From NCBI RefSeq assembly GCF_015353075.1, contig NZ_CP064191.1:124001-188000 (forward strand): a DNA stretch of 64,000 nt. Direction: 5' to 3'. The DNA is from Rhizobium sp. 007 (GTDB lineage: Bacteria; Pseudomonadota; Alphaproteobacteria; Rhizobiales; Rhizobiaceae). Positions 40,707-49,052 of the stretch are shown in pieces (the first letter of the stretch is position 1; each line of letters starts with the position of its first letter). Position numbers and translations under genes: made by a program. The notes under the pieces are model-generated. The model saw only the letters and a program-made list of their open reading frames with translations. It was not told the origin of the DNA and made no database searches.

Positions 40707-41169
40707 CGGGTTTCAGATAAAGCGGCCAGAACGGCAGGCAGGCGCATTGCGGGTAGCAATCGCCACTCAAGACATGAAAGGACTGAACGCGCATTTCGGG
40801 TCGGCCAAACGATTTGCCATCTACGACGTGACGCCCGACGCGTGGAGTTTCGTGGAAGCGGTAGCGTTCGATGACGTTTCCGATGAGAGCGGAACGCATA
40901 GAGCCGAAGGTGAAGACCGCATCGCTCCGAAGGTGGCAGCTTTGAAAGGCTGCCAGCTCTTATTTTGTCTCGCTATTGGCGGGCCTTCGGCAGCCAAGGT
41001 TATTGCGGCAAAGATCCATCCGATCAAGGTGCCGCAGCCGGAATTTATCGACGACGTGCTCGCGCGCATTCAGACGATGCTCAGAGCGGCTCCTCCACCC
41101 TGGCTACGCAAGGTGTTAGCGGAAGCGGGCGCCGCCGGAAAGAAAGCCAGCTTCGAAGACGAGGACTAA
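40672..41169 (+). CDS. nifX: NifX, FeMo-cofactor precursor carrier
   Basis: A 165-residue NifX, which binds NifB-co and passes it to NifEN. The domain starts LRVAIATQDMKGLNAHFGSA and continues with the CQLLFCLAIGGPSAAKVIA block. The ATG at 40672 lies inside the nifN end; the frame is open further upstream but unmatched. The last bases (FEDED then stop) are echoed at 42.7 kb, in front of the second DUF269 gene. Confidence 0.93.
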   Translation: MSSTRRLSLVNDGFQIKRPERQAGALRVAIATQDMKGLNAHFGSAKRFAIYDVTPDAWSFVEAVAFDDVSDESGTHRAEGEDRIAPKVAALKGCQLLFCLAIGGPSAAKVIAAKIHPIKVPQPEFIDDVLARIQTMLRAAPPPWLRKVLAEAGAAGKKASFEDED

Positions 41170-41658
41170 ATGATGACAACGTTATCTGATCCCGCGGTTG
41201 CTCCTGCTGTCAATGACGACAAAACCCTTGCAGACCCTTTCGTCAAATGCCTCGTGCGGCTGATCCGCGCTGAAGATTCCTGCGGATTGTGGAGAGGCAA
41301 GTGCGACGCCGATCTGCTGGCCAACTTCACCGTAACGGATGAACAGCGCCGAGCAATCCCCATCATTGGCGATCCCGATCCGTATGTCCTGTGGAAGCTC
41401 GATATTTTTTACGCAGCCGTCGGCCTCGCTATCGAGGAGCGCTCGGACCTTTTGGTGTCGCGGACGATGGAGGTCAGCCAGGAGGGCTTCGGGCGAGTGC
41501 TGTTTACGACCAAAAGGTTGGTCCTGCTGTCAAAGACCCTGCGTGACGTTCACCGGTTTGGCTTCAATACGCTTCGGGATTGCGCCAAAACCGGTACGAG
41601 GCTGGTCAACGATGCGGTCGCAGTCATCAAAGCTTATCCGGACGTGGCGAGGGCGTGA
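41170..41658 (+). CDS. NifX-associated protein (DUF269), copy 1
   Basis: A 162-residue member of the DUF269/NifX-associated family always found beside nifX-type genes; function unknown, probably FeMo-co assembly. It has LVRLIRAEDSCGLWRGKCDA, DLLANFTVTDEQRRAIPIIG and RTMEVSQEGFGRVLFTTKRL. It follows nifX immediately and overlaps the next gene by one base. A nearly identical second copy lies at 42725. Confidence 0.92.
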   Translation: MMTTLSDPAVAPAVNDDKTLADPFVKCLVRLIRAEDSCGLWRGKCDADLLANFTVTDEQRRAIPIIGDPDPYVLWKLDIFYAAVGLAIEERSDLLVSRTMEVSQEGFGRVLFTTKRLVLLSKTLRDVHRFGFNTLRDCAKTGTRLVNDAVAVIKAYPDVARA

Positions 41659-41888
41659 TGGAGCCCATATCGGGGAAAGAGATCATGTCAGACCTTGAAG
41701 AATTGAAGCAAAGAGTGCGGAAGCTGCAGACGCGCGCCGGGACTGCGAAGATGGAATTGCACGACCTCGCCGAAGACCTTCCGGTCAACTGGGCCGAAAT
41801 TACAGCAGTCGCTGAGAAAACGTTTCACGCGTTTGCTGAGTTGGACGCTGCGAAAAGAGAACTCGCTGTGTCGGAGAATTCACAATGA
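41658..41888 (+). CDS. DUF683-type small helical protein
   Basis: A 76-residue protein, mostly alpha-helical by pattern (LEELKQRVRKLQTRAGTAKM), of the small family that accompanies the DUF269 gene and fdxB in nif operons. Function unknown. The ATG at 41658 overlaps the upstream stop (TGATG); an internal ATG at 41685 is possible. It overlaps fdxB by four bases (ATGA). Confidence 0.82.
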   Translation: MEPISGKEIMSDLEELKQRVRKLQTRAGTAKMELHDLAEDLPVNWAEITAVAEKTFHAFAELDAAKRELAVSENSQ

Positions 41889-42199
41889 CAAGCTCATTCG
41901 TCACCCGCGATGGGTCTAGATGGATACCGGAATATCTGAACAAAATCGATGGTGCGACCTGCATCGGCTGCGGCCGCTGCTTCAAGGTCTGCTCACGTGA
42001 GGTTATGCACCCTCACGGCGTCGACGATGCAGGTGAAATCCTCGGCGTCTGCGATGGCGAGGACGACGACTTCGATGGCGAGCTCAATCGAGTGATTATG
42101 GTCGTCGACTACCCCGGCCGCTGTATCGGCTGCGGAGCCTGCGCCCGCGTCTGTCCCAAGAACTGCCAGACTCATGTCGCGACTGACACGATTGTCTGA
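41885..42199 (+). CDS. fdxB: FdxB, ferredoxin III
   Basis: A 104-residue ferredoxin with two 4Fe-4S clusters: CIGCGRCFKVCSRE and CIGCGACARVCPKN, separated by an acidic insert (DGEDDDFDGEL), as in FdxB of nif operons. A probable electron donor in cofactor synthesis or to nitrogenase. Confidence 0.95.
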   Translation: MTSSFVTRDGSRWIPEYLNKIDGATCIGCGRCFKVCSREVMHPHGVDDAGEILGVCDGEDDDFDGELNRVIMVVDYPGRCIGCGACARVCPKNCQTHVATDTIV

Positions 42200-42229
42200 T
42201 GATCCGACAGAAGAACCAGGAGAACTGCA

Positions 42230-42475
42230 ATGCGCTTTGGAACCCTTCACCGCATCCTATGGCTGCTCATGTGCACCAGTTTTCCCGTGGTCTACTCCGT
42301 CTCGCATTCCATTCGCGTAACGATCGTCACGACACTGGCTGCCTCGCTGCTTCTTCAACTCGCTTATTTCGGAAGTGTTCTTTTTCTGGTCTGGCGGAAT
42401 AACTGCGCTCGCAGAGCTGTCCGAGCGCCTCATCATTTAGGCTTCTTGCGACGAGGACACCCCAACGATCGCTAG
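42230..42475 (+). CDS. SyrA/ExoX-like membrane protein, possible exopolysaccharide repressor
   Basis: An 81-residue protein with two hydrophobic segments (about 8-24 and 32-56) and the ending LAYFGSVLFLVWRNN. This matches, as I recall, the SyrA/ExoX/PsiA group of small inner-membrane proteins that alter exopolysaccharide production. The ATG has an AGGAGAAC site. It follows fdxB by 30 bases, so it is probably expressed with the nif operon in bacteroids. Confidence 0.62.
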   Translation: MRFGTLHRILWLLMCTSFPVVYSVSHSIRVTIVTTLAASLLLQLAYFGSVLFLVWRNNCARRAVRAPHHLGFLRRGHPNDR

Positions 42476-42693
42476 GGCATGGGTCAATCCTCGGAAGGTC
42501 CCCAGCTTTGGGAGAACGTGGCGCGCAGCTCGCATGGCCGAAAGTGCAATCGCAACCTCATCATGTTGACACCATGGGCTGTTCTGCGAGCAGGAACGAT
42601 CCTGGCCATTCTCCGGGAGCATGATGGGATATTGACTTTGCATGGCGCAGGAAGACCCGCAGGCACTAGCTATAGATCGAAGCGCTCCATCGA

Positions 42694-43264
42694 AAAGAAA
42701 GGCAGATTCAAAGTCGAGGACTGAATGATGACAACGTTATCTGATCCCGTGGTTACCCCTGCTGTCAATGACGACAAGACCCTTGCCAGCCCCTTCCTCA
42801 AATGCCTCGTGCGGCTGATGCGGGCTCAGGATTCCTACGGATTGTGGAGAGGCAAGTGCGACGCCGTTCTGCTGGCCAACTTCACCGTCACGGATGAACA
42901 GCGCCGAGCGATCCCCATCATTGGCGATCCCGATCCATATGTCATGTGGAAGCTCGATATTTTTTACGCCGCCGTCGGCCTCGCTATCGAGGAGCGCTCG
43001 GACCTTTTGGTGTCGCGGACGATGGAGGTCAGCCAGGAGGGCTTCGGGCGAGTGCTGTTTACGACCAAAAGGTTGGTCCTGCTGTCAAAGACCCTGCGTG
43101 ATGTTCACCGGTTTGGCTTCAATACGCTTCGGGATTGCGCCAAAACCGGTACGAGGCTGGTCAACGATGCGGTCGCAGTCATCAATGCATATCCGGACGT
43201 GGCGCGGGCGTGATGGAGCCCATATCGGGGAAAGAGATCATGTCAGACCTTGAAGAATTGAAGC
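42694..43264 (+). repeat. Second copy of the nifX end, DUF269 gene and DUF683 start
   Basis: This segment repeats 41139-41709: the last bases of nifX (AAGAAAGGCAGATTCAAAG against AAGAAAGCCAGCTTCGAAG), the whole DUF269 gene, and the first roughly 50 bases of the next gene, where identity ends abruptly at GAATTGAAGC. Differences cluster in the first 200 bases, while the rest is nearly identical, which suggests recent gene conversion of the 3' part. Confidence 0.93.
42725..43213 (+). CDS. NifX-associated protein (DUF269), copy 2
   Basis: A 162-residue protein differing from copy 1 at only about ten positions, mostly in the first 70 residues (for example SPFLKCLVRLMRAQDSYGLW). The frame is intact and the family motifs are unchanged, so it may be functional. 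It is probably transcribed as the far end of the nif operon. Downstream the copied start of the DUF683 gene breaks off after 18 codons. Confidence 0.88.
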   Translation: MMTTLSDPVVTPAVNDDKTLASPFLKCLVRLMRAQDSYGLWRGKCDAVLLANFTVTDEQRRAIPIIGDPDPYVMWKLDIFYAAVGLAIEERSDLLVSRTMEVSQEGFGRVLFTTKRLVLLSKTLRDVHRFGFNTLRDCAKTGTRLVNDAVAVINAYPDVARA

Positions 43265-43348
43265 CTTAAGGATACAGCGGCCGCTGATCGCAACGCCAAA
43301 AATTTCCAATTGGGCGCCCTCGCATCTGGCAAAGGCGAGAGTCGAGGA

Positions 43349-44362
43349 TCAGCCATTGCGGAACGTGTAGCTGTAACCATTGATAGCCGGCGCTCCGCCT
43401 AAGTGCGCATACAGAACCCGCGATCCCTCTGGAAAAAAGCCTCTCCTGACAAGATCGATCAGTCCTTGCATCGATTTGCCCTCGTAGACCGGATCAGTAA
43501 TCACGCCCTCGAGCCGCGCACACAGGCGGATAGCGTCCTTGGTTTCGTCGGATGGGATACCATAGCATGGGTGCGCGTACGCCTCGAGGAGGACCACGTC
43601 GTCTTCGACGATTTCCGAGCCGAGATCGACGAGCTTCGCTGTATTCCGGGCAATGCTTAGCACCTGCGCCTTGGTTTGGGCAGCAGTGGCGGAGGCATCG
43701 ATACCGATCACGCTACGCTGTCGGCCGTCCTTGGCGAACCCGACCAGCATACCAGCCTGCGTCGATCCCGTGACCGTGCACACGATGATATAGTCGAAGG
43801 CAAACCCAAACTGTTGTTCCTGGGAGCGCACCTCCTCTGCGAATCCCACATAGCCGAGGCCGCCATACTTGTGAGCGGAAGCCCCGGCAGGTATCGCATA
43901 GGGTATGCCGCCCTTTGACCTGACGTCTTCCAGCGCATGTTCCCAGCTGCGGCGGATGCCAATGTCAAAGCCCTCGTCGACCAAGCGCAGGTCGGCGCCC
44001 ATGATACGGCTCAACAGAATGTTGCCCACCCTATCATAGACGGCGTCCTCATGCGGCACCCAGCTCTCCTGCACCAAGACGCATTTCATGCCGATCTTGG
44101 CGGCGACCGCAGCGACCATCCGCGTGTGGTTGGACTGCACGCCGCCGATTGAAACAAGAGTGTCGGCCTTGGTGGCGATCGCGTCTGGGATGATGTATTC
44201 GAGCTTGCGGAGCTTGTTTCCGCCAAACGCAAGACCGGAATTGCAGTCCTCGCGTTTGGCATAGATTTCGACTTTTCCCCCAAGGTGCTTTCCCAGGCGG
44301 TCAAGTTTCTCGATGGGGGTCGGACCAAAGGTAAGCTGGTAGCGTTCAAATTTTTCCAGCAT
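43349..44362 (-). CDS. acdS: 1-aminocyclopropane-1-carboxylate (ACC) deaminase
   Basis: A 337-residue pyridoxal-phosphate enzyme that splits the plant ethylene precursor ACC into ammonia and 2-oxobutyrate, lowering ethylene and favouring nodulation. It shows [20 protein letters not shown] with the PLP lysine, [33 protein letters not shown] and [13 protein letters not shown]. Full length. It converges on the nif operon. In Mesorhizobium loti a symbiosis-island acdS is NifA-controlled, but I found no sigma-54 promoter upstream here, and no acdR-type regulator. Confidence 0.95.
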   Translation of the reverse strand: MLEKFERYQLTFGPTPIEKLDRLGKHLGGKVEIYAKREDCNSGLAFGGNKLRKLEYIIPDAIATKADTLVSIGGVQSNHTRMVAAVAAKIGMKCVLVQESWVPHEDAVYDRVGNILLSRIMGADLRLVDEGFDIGIRRSWEHALEDVRSKGGIPYAIPAGASAHKYGGLGYVGFAEEVRSQEQQFGFAFDYIIVCTVTGSTQAGMLVGFAKDGRQRSVIGIDASATAAQTKAQVLSIARNTAKLVDLGSEIVEDDVVLLEAYAHPCYGIPSDETKDAIRLCARLEGVITDPVYEGKSMQGLIDLVRRGFFPEGSRVLYAHLGGAPAINGYSYTFRNG

Positions 44363-44589
44363 GTTCTCTCCAATAATACGATGAGCGAAAACAGGTATGC
44401 ACGTGTCACTTTGATAGGCTGCTCGCTCGGCTCCTCAAGTATCGAGACAAGACAAGCCGTAGTGCGTGCCGCTCAGAGGGTCACCGTTTCCTGTTGAACC
44501 GAAAGCGACAGTCTGCCCCCAGCGTGAAAGCTATGGGACTACGCTCTCTTGTCACCTTAGCGTTTTTCGTCGCTGCGACTCAAACGGCT

Positions 44590-44690
44590 TTTTGCCGTCA
44601 CCACTTGCCGGCTACACCAACATCGCGAACTTCTCCACGTCATTCAAGCGGCACTACGGATTTTCGCCCAAAAAGGCGAGAACTGTATGA
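44590..44690 (+). pseudogene. C-terminal remnant of an AraC-family regulator
   Basis: One frame reads SPLAGYTNIANFSTSFKRHY followed by GFSPKKAR, the classic last helix-turn-helix of AraC/XylS regulators. Nothing upstream continues the domain in any frame, so only about 30 residues remain. The rest of 44363-45044 shows no gene. Confidence 0.7.
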
Positions 44691-45044
44691 CGCGCCTACA
44701 CTGTAAAAAATTTGCCCGCGCGCAGCGTGACCTTCGGCAAAAGGACGTTAACCGTCTTTTAACGGTGGCGGGAATCAATCTGATACGCGAATAGGTGACA
44801 ACAGCGGACATGGCGCCCGCCAAGGCCTCGTTGACTCTTTTGCACGATAAACGAGGATGCATTGTGCACACACCCCAACATGGTCACAAATCGGTGTCAC
44901 CAATGTTGATAATCGGGAAGAATAGGGTTTGCTGACCGGGGAGGGCTGGAGCAGATCGGAGGAGGACGGCCGGCTTTAGAAGTGGCCATGGACCAGCCAT
45001 AAAGAATGGCGTCAGAGTTCTCAGTCCCAATGAAAGGATGTTTA

Positions 45045-46424
45045 ATGAAGGTCATAATCGAAAATACCGTATGCTTGAACACGGGTGATGCGGCAATTTT
45101 GATGGCAATACGGCACATTCTCAGATCTGCTTTTGGACATGATCTGAAGTTCCTGGTGTTTGACTCGCAGCCGGACGTTTCGCGACGGCTGTATCCGTCG
45201 CCTGCCTATGGAGACATAGAGTTCCGCCGGTTGATTTCGGAGACGGTGTTCAAATACAGCCATGGAACGGGCTCCTTCAAGGACGCCGCCAAGCCACTTT
45301 ACAACAAGCTTCTCTTGAAGCTGCTCCGCATCTTTTCAGATGGATCCTTGTCGAAGTTCGGTCTCATCAGCAAGCGCGATCGGAACAACATCCAGGCTTA
45401 TCGTGATGCAGATATGGTCATTACCACGGGTGGAACCTACCTGGTTGAGACATATAATCTGGAGAAGCGGCTCAACCAATTCGAGCTGGACGATATTCTC
45501 GGCAAAACGCCGATCTTTTTTACGCAGTCTCTGGGACCGTTCCGCAATCCGACCAATCGCCAGAGGTTGAAGCAGGCCTTCGACAAGAGCGAGCTTATTC
45601 TTCTGCGCGACGCGCATTCGAAAGACAATATTTCGGAGGTGGTGGCCGATATCGAGAAATGCCATGTCGTTGCGGATTCGGTGTTCGCTCTGGCTGATAC
45701 GGCCCGCATACAGGCCGTTCTTTCAGCACCCGCAGGTTCGGGCACAGGTGTCGTGGCGATCTCCGTCAGGAACTGGAATTATGTGAAAGATGGCGAAAAT
45801 GGAATGGGTCGATACATCGATTCCATTCGTGCCATGGCAACTGTCCTCGTTCGGGCCTACGGCAAGAAAGTGGTCTTCGTCTCCACGTGCCAAGGTGTGC
45901 CGGAATATGCCCATGACGATTCAAAAACTGCAAAAGCAATCTACGCCAGACTGGACCCGGATGTTGCCGCCAATACCTCCGTGGACGATGGGTTCCATTC
46001 ACCAGAGCAGTTGATGGCAATGGTGAAAGGGTTTGATTTCGTCGTCGCCACGCGCATGCACATGATGATCATGTCGTTGTGCGTGGGCACGCCCGTGCTG
46101 CCAATCGCCTATGAATTTAAGACGAAGGAGCTGTCGGCGCGCCTTGGGATTGCCGAGCTGACGCTTGACATCAACACGGTCACCGCGGCAAAAGCCACCG
46201 AGATCCTGGCGGGATTTGTTTCGGGGCTCGAGCAGTATCGGCAAACGAGCTTGAGCTCAGTGCTTGAAGAGCATGCCTCGGCAATGTCAGTTGTGGAGCC
46301 GTTGAAGCAGGCTTTTGCAAGATTAGCGGCGAAGCGGAGCGGTTACGTTCTTCCAGCTGGCCAACAGGTTGCGCCGCGAGGGGGGGTAAATCAGAGCCAA
46401 AACCAAAGCGATGCCGTAGTTTAA
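45045..46424 (+). CDS. Polysaccharide pyruvyl transferase family protein
   Basis: A 459-residue member of the WcaK/AmsJ/CsaB family, which adds ketal pyruvate to polysaccharide sugars. Features are MKVIIENTVCLNTGDAAILM at the start (the glycine-Asp-Asn type N-terminal motif), TGGTYLVETYN, IFFTQSLGPF, VAISVRNW and ATRMHMMIMSLCVGTPVLPI. The ATG at 45045 has an AAAGGATG site; an upstream ATG at 45006 is less likely. The last 102 bases overlap the end of the convergent flippase gene, so the C-terminus beyond about residue 425 is doubtful. Confidence 0.88.
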   Translation: MKVIIENTVCLNTGDAAILMAIRHILRSAFGHDLKFLVFDSQPDVSRRLYPSPAYGDIEFRRLISETVFKYSHGTGSFKDAAKPLYNKLLLKLLRIFSDGSLSKFGLISKRDRNNIQAYRDADMVITTGGTYLVETYNLEKRLNQFELDDILGKTPIFFTQSLGPFRNPTNRQRLKQAFDKSELILLRDAHSKDNISEVVADIEKCHVVADSVFALADTARIQAVLSAPAGSGTGVVAISVRNWNYVKDGENGMGRYIDSIRAMATVLVRAYGKKVVFVSTCQGVPEYAHDDSKTAKAIYARLDPDVAANTSVDDGFHSPEQLMAMVKGFDFVVATRMHMMIMSLCVGTPVLPIAYEFKTKELSARLGIAELTLDINTVTAAKATEILAGFVSGLEQYRQTSLSSVLEEHASAMSVVEPLKQAFARLAAKRSGYVLPAGQQVAPRGGVNQSQNQSDAVV

Positions 46425-47795
46425 GACGACCGCCGCTGAGATCGACCATAGATCGTTTCCAAGCAATTCGCTCTTGGCAAGGGCATCACAACCGATCCAG
46501 GCCAAGAGCGAAGAAATCAGGAACAGACCCTGAATCGACATAAAGTCCCATCCCGTCACCGGGCCTATTCTGTGGAGAAGCACTGCAAGCACCGGTATTC
46601 TAAGAACATAGCCGCTGATGGCATAGGCCGCAGCGACGCCTGTTGCCCCCCATGGCAGTCCAACGAAAAACGACAGGACTGCGGTTAGCGACGAGTATAT
46701 GCCCCAATGGAACATCGTTTTTGTTTTGCCTTGGCAGATGAAGATCCAGCCGGTGGTGTTTCCGGTAGGTTGAACCAGACTTGCTATGCCAAGCCAGGCA
46801 AAAATCGGCGTGACGGGCTGCCATTGCGGGCCGAACAAGAAGTTCACCACGGGACCGCTGGCGCAAGTCAGGGCGCCGATGCCCGGCATGGTCACGGCGG
46901 CCAGCAGCCAGTTCGTCCGCATGTAGATGTCTCGGAACCGCGGCTTGTCGTCCTGAATGCGGCTCAGCATCGGTATCATTACCCGCGTCAGCGGTTGATT
47001 GATGTTTTGTAGCGGAAACAGCAGAAGCTTGTAGGCCCGGTCGTAGTAGCCGAGCTCGATGGTGCTGGAGTACTTGCCGATCAGAATATTGGGGAGATTT
47101 CGGGAGAAGAAGTTCACCAGATTAAACCCGGTGAGGTTGAGGCCGAAGGAAATGATGTCGTGGTCGACACGGAGTGTCGGCCGGCCAGGCATCCAGCCGG
47201 TACTGAGCCACGCCGACAGCAGCACGATTGCTACGGCCACGGCAGGACCGATCGCCAGCGACCAGTAACCGAACCCCAAATAAGCGGCCATGGCAGTGAC
47301 GGCAAAGCCACCGACCGTGGACGTCACGTCATTGATTGCCAGCTGGGTGAACTGGAGGTTCCGGTTCATCAGCGCTAGTGGCAGCGCGGCCAAGCTGCCG
47401 ATCAGCAACGGCAGCGCTGAAGCGATGGTGATCGCTGTCATTCGTGGATCGCCGTAGAACGCCGCAACCGCCGGTGACAGGGCCACCAGCACGGCGGTTG
47501 AACCGAGACCGACGGCAGTGCTGACCCAGAACACCTCGTTGAGCTGCGCGGGCGTGATGTCCTTGCGCTGGATGACGGCCTGCTGCAGCCCCATGTTCTG
47601 AAACAGGCTGATGAACGCGGCGATCGGGCCGACCGAGGCCATCAGGCCGAAATCCTCCGGTACCAGCAAGCGCGCGAGGATAACGACCGACAGGAACTGC
47701 ACGACCATCTTGATAAGCTGGGAGCCGGCTGTAACAAGCCCGCCGCGCAAAGCCGTTCGTCCAAAGGAGCGCTGGTCCATGGTGTTCACTTTCAT
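46323..47795 (-). CDS. Polysaccharide flippase (Wzx/MOP family)
   Basis: A 490-residue integral membrane protein with about 12-14 hydrophobic segments, of the lipid-linked oligosaccharide flippase family (PST/WzxC-like). The N-terminal QLIKMVVQFLSVVILARLLV then PEDFGLMASVG is typical. The start at 47795 overlaps the stop of the upstream glycosyltransferase (ATGA), giving translational coupling. It would move polysaccharide repeat units across the inner membrane. Confidence 0.92.
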   Translation of the reverse strand: MKVNTMDQRSFGRTALRGGLVTAGSQLIKMVVQFLSVVILARLLVPEDFGLMASVGPIAAFISLFQNMGLQQAVIQRKDITPAQLNEVFWVSTAVGLGSTAVLVALSPAVAAFYGDPRMTAITIASALPLLIGSLAALPLALMNRNLQFTQLAINDVTSTVGGFAVTAMAAYLGFGYWSLAIGPAVAVAIVLLSAWLSTGWMPGRPTLRVDHDIISFGLNLTGFNLVNFFSRNLPNILIGKYSSTIELGYYDRAYKLLLFPLQNINQPLTRVMIPMLSRIQDDKPRFRDIYMRTNWLLAAVTMPGIGALTCASGPVVNFLFGPQWQPVTPIFAWLGIASLVQPTGNTTGWIFICQGKTKTMFHWGIYSSLTAVLSFFVGLPWGATGVAAAYAISGYVLRIPVLAVLLHRIGPVTGWDFMSIQGLFLISSLLAWIGCDALAKSELLGNDLWSISAAVVLNYGIALVLALIYPPSRRNLLASWKNVTAPLRR

Positions 47796-48967
47796 TTACC
47801 TGCTTTTGCGATGTCGCTGACGATAGTCGCGAAGCGGTCGTTCAAGGTTTCGGCATTGTATTCCCGTTCGACCTTCAGGCGCGCGTTCCGAGCAAACTGC
47901 TCACACTGTTCCGGGTGTGTCGCAATCCAGAGGATGGAATCTGCAATGGCCGCAATGTCTTTCTCGGGCGCGAGAAAACCGGTCTTGCGATCTGCGATCA
48001 GCTCCGGAATGCCCGAGTGATGAGTGCTGACGACGGTGAGGCCGGCGGCCATGGCTTCCATGAGGGCGACGGGAATTCCCTCGACGTCCCCATTGCCCGC
48101 CGTGACGCTGGGCAAGACGAAGACATGGGAATGCCTCAGTTCCTCCTTGACCGTAGCATGGGGCAGGCTTCCAGTGAACGCGACACGGTCCGTAATGTCA
48201 CCCTCGGCCGCGATTTGCTGAAGCTGTTCGCGATTGGGACCGTCGCCCACGATCGTGTACCGCCAATCGAACTCTGGTTTTGATTTCTTGACTAGGCTGA
48301 GGGCCCGAAGGGCAAGCTCCACCCCCTTCTTCTCGATCAGCCGGCTCACGGAAATAAGTCGCAGCGGCAGCTCGCGCCGGGACTGGGGCGTGAACGGTAT
48401 CTGTGTTATGTCGATGCCCATGCGGTGTACCGACACCTTGTGATCAGAAGCACCGGCCTCGATGAGAAGCCTGCGGAAGTAATCGTTGACCGGCAGGTTG
48501 AGCGATCCAAACTTGAAAAGATCACGGTATTCGCCAAGTCGCTTTTCATGAAACGGAACGCCAACGTCGTAGCCGTGAAAAACCGTTATGATCGGGGGAG
48601 TGATCAAGCCTCTTTTCTTGAGACGCGCAACCCGCGCACCATTCTGTCCGAAATGGGCGACGATCACGTCGAAACTATTGAGACGACGGACCGAAAGCAT
48701 GTCGAGAAGTGTAGAGGCCTTGTCCCTCAGTCCGCTCGGGAGAGTTGCGATCCTGGAGCGGAGACCCGCTGCGGGTCCCCACCAATCCCGTGTTCCCGCC
48801 ATCAGTGTCGACAGGGGCTCGACGGAGGTGTCGATATGAGCTTCCGGCGCAATGCCGTTGCAGACGACACCCACCTCAAAGTCTCGCTGAAGCAAACCTG
48901 CCATCTGATTGATAACAAAGGTCTCGGAGAGTACAGGAAACCTTCCGACAACATAACCAACGCGCAT
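47792..48967 (-). CDS. Glycosyltransferase family 4 (WcaL/AmsK-like)
   Basis: A 391-residue GT4 enzyme with two Rossmann-like halves. MRVGYVVGRFPVLSETFVIN at the start (typical of colanic-acid WcaL-type enzymes), LISVSRLIEKKGVELALRAL and the donor-binding VEGIPVALMEAMAAGLTVVS (E-x7-E) are visible. The start at 48967 fits the family; the frame is open upstream to 49036. Its product would be one linkage in a surface polysaccharide repeat. Confidence 0.9.
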   Translation of the reverse strand: MRVGYVVGRFPVLSETFVINQMAGLLQRDFEVGVVCNGIAPEAHIDTSVEPLSTLMAGTRDWWGPAAGLRSRIATLPSGLRDKASTLLDMLSVRRLNSFDVIVAHFGQNGARVARLKKRGLITPPIITVFHGYDVGVPFHEKRLGEYRDLFKFGSLNLPVNDYFRRLLIEAGASDHKVSVHRMGIDITQIPFTPQSRRELPLRLISVSRLIEKKGVELALRALSLVKKSKPEFDWRYTIVGDGPNREQLQQIAAEGDITDRVAFTGSLPHATVKEELRHSHVFVLPSVTAGNGDVEGIPVALMEAMAAGLTVVSTHHSGIPELIADRKTGFLAPEKDIAAIADSILWIATHPEQCEQFARNARLKVEREYNAETLNDRFATIVSDIAKAGK

Positions 48968-49052
48968 ATGAAGCCCTTTTGATGTGATCCCGAGAACAGT
49001 GTTTCGGGTCTTGTGCATGGCAGGAAGGCCATGCACACTCTGCGGATCCTAG

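Noticed and set aside
44363..44560. Possible sigma-54 promoter or NifA site for acdS
   Set aside because: The best GG-N10-GC candidate has no TGGCAC-like -24 element, and the only TGT/ACA pair has the wrong spacing (13 bases).
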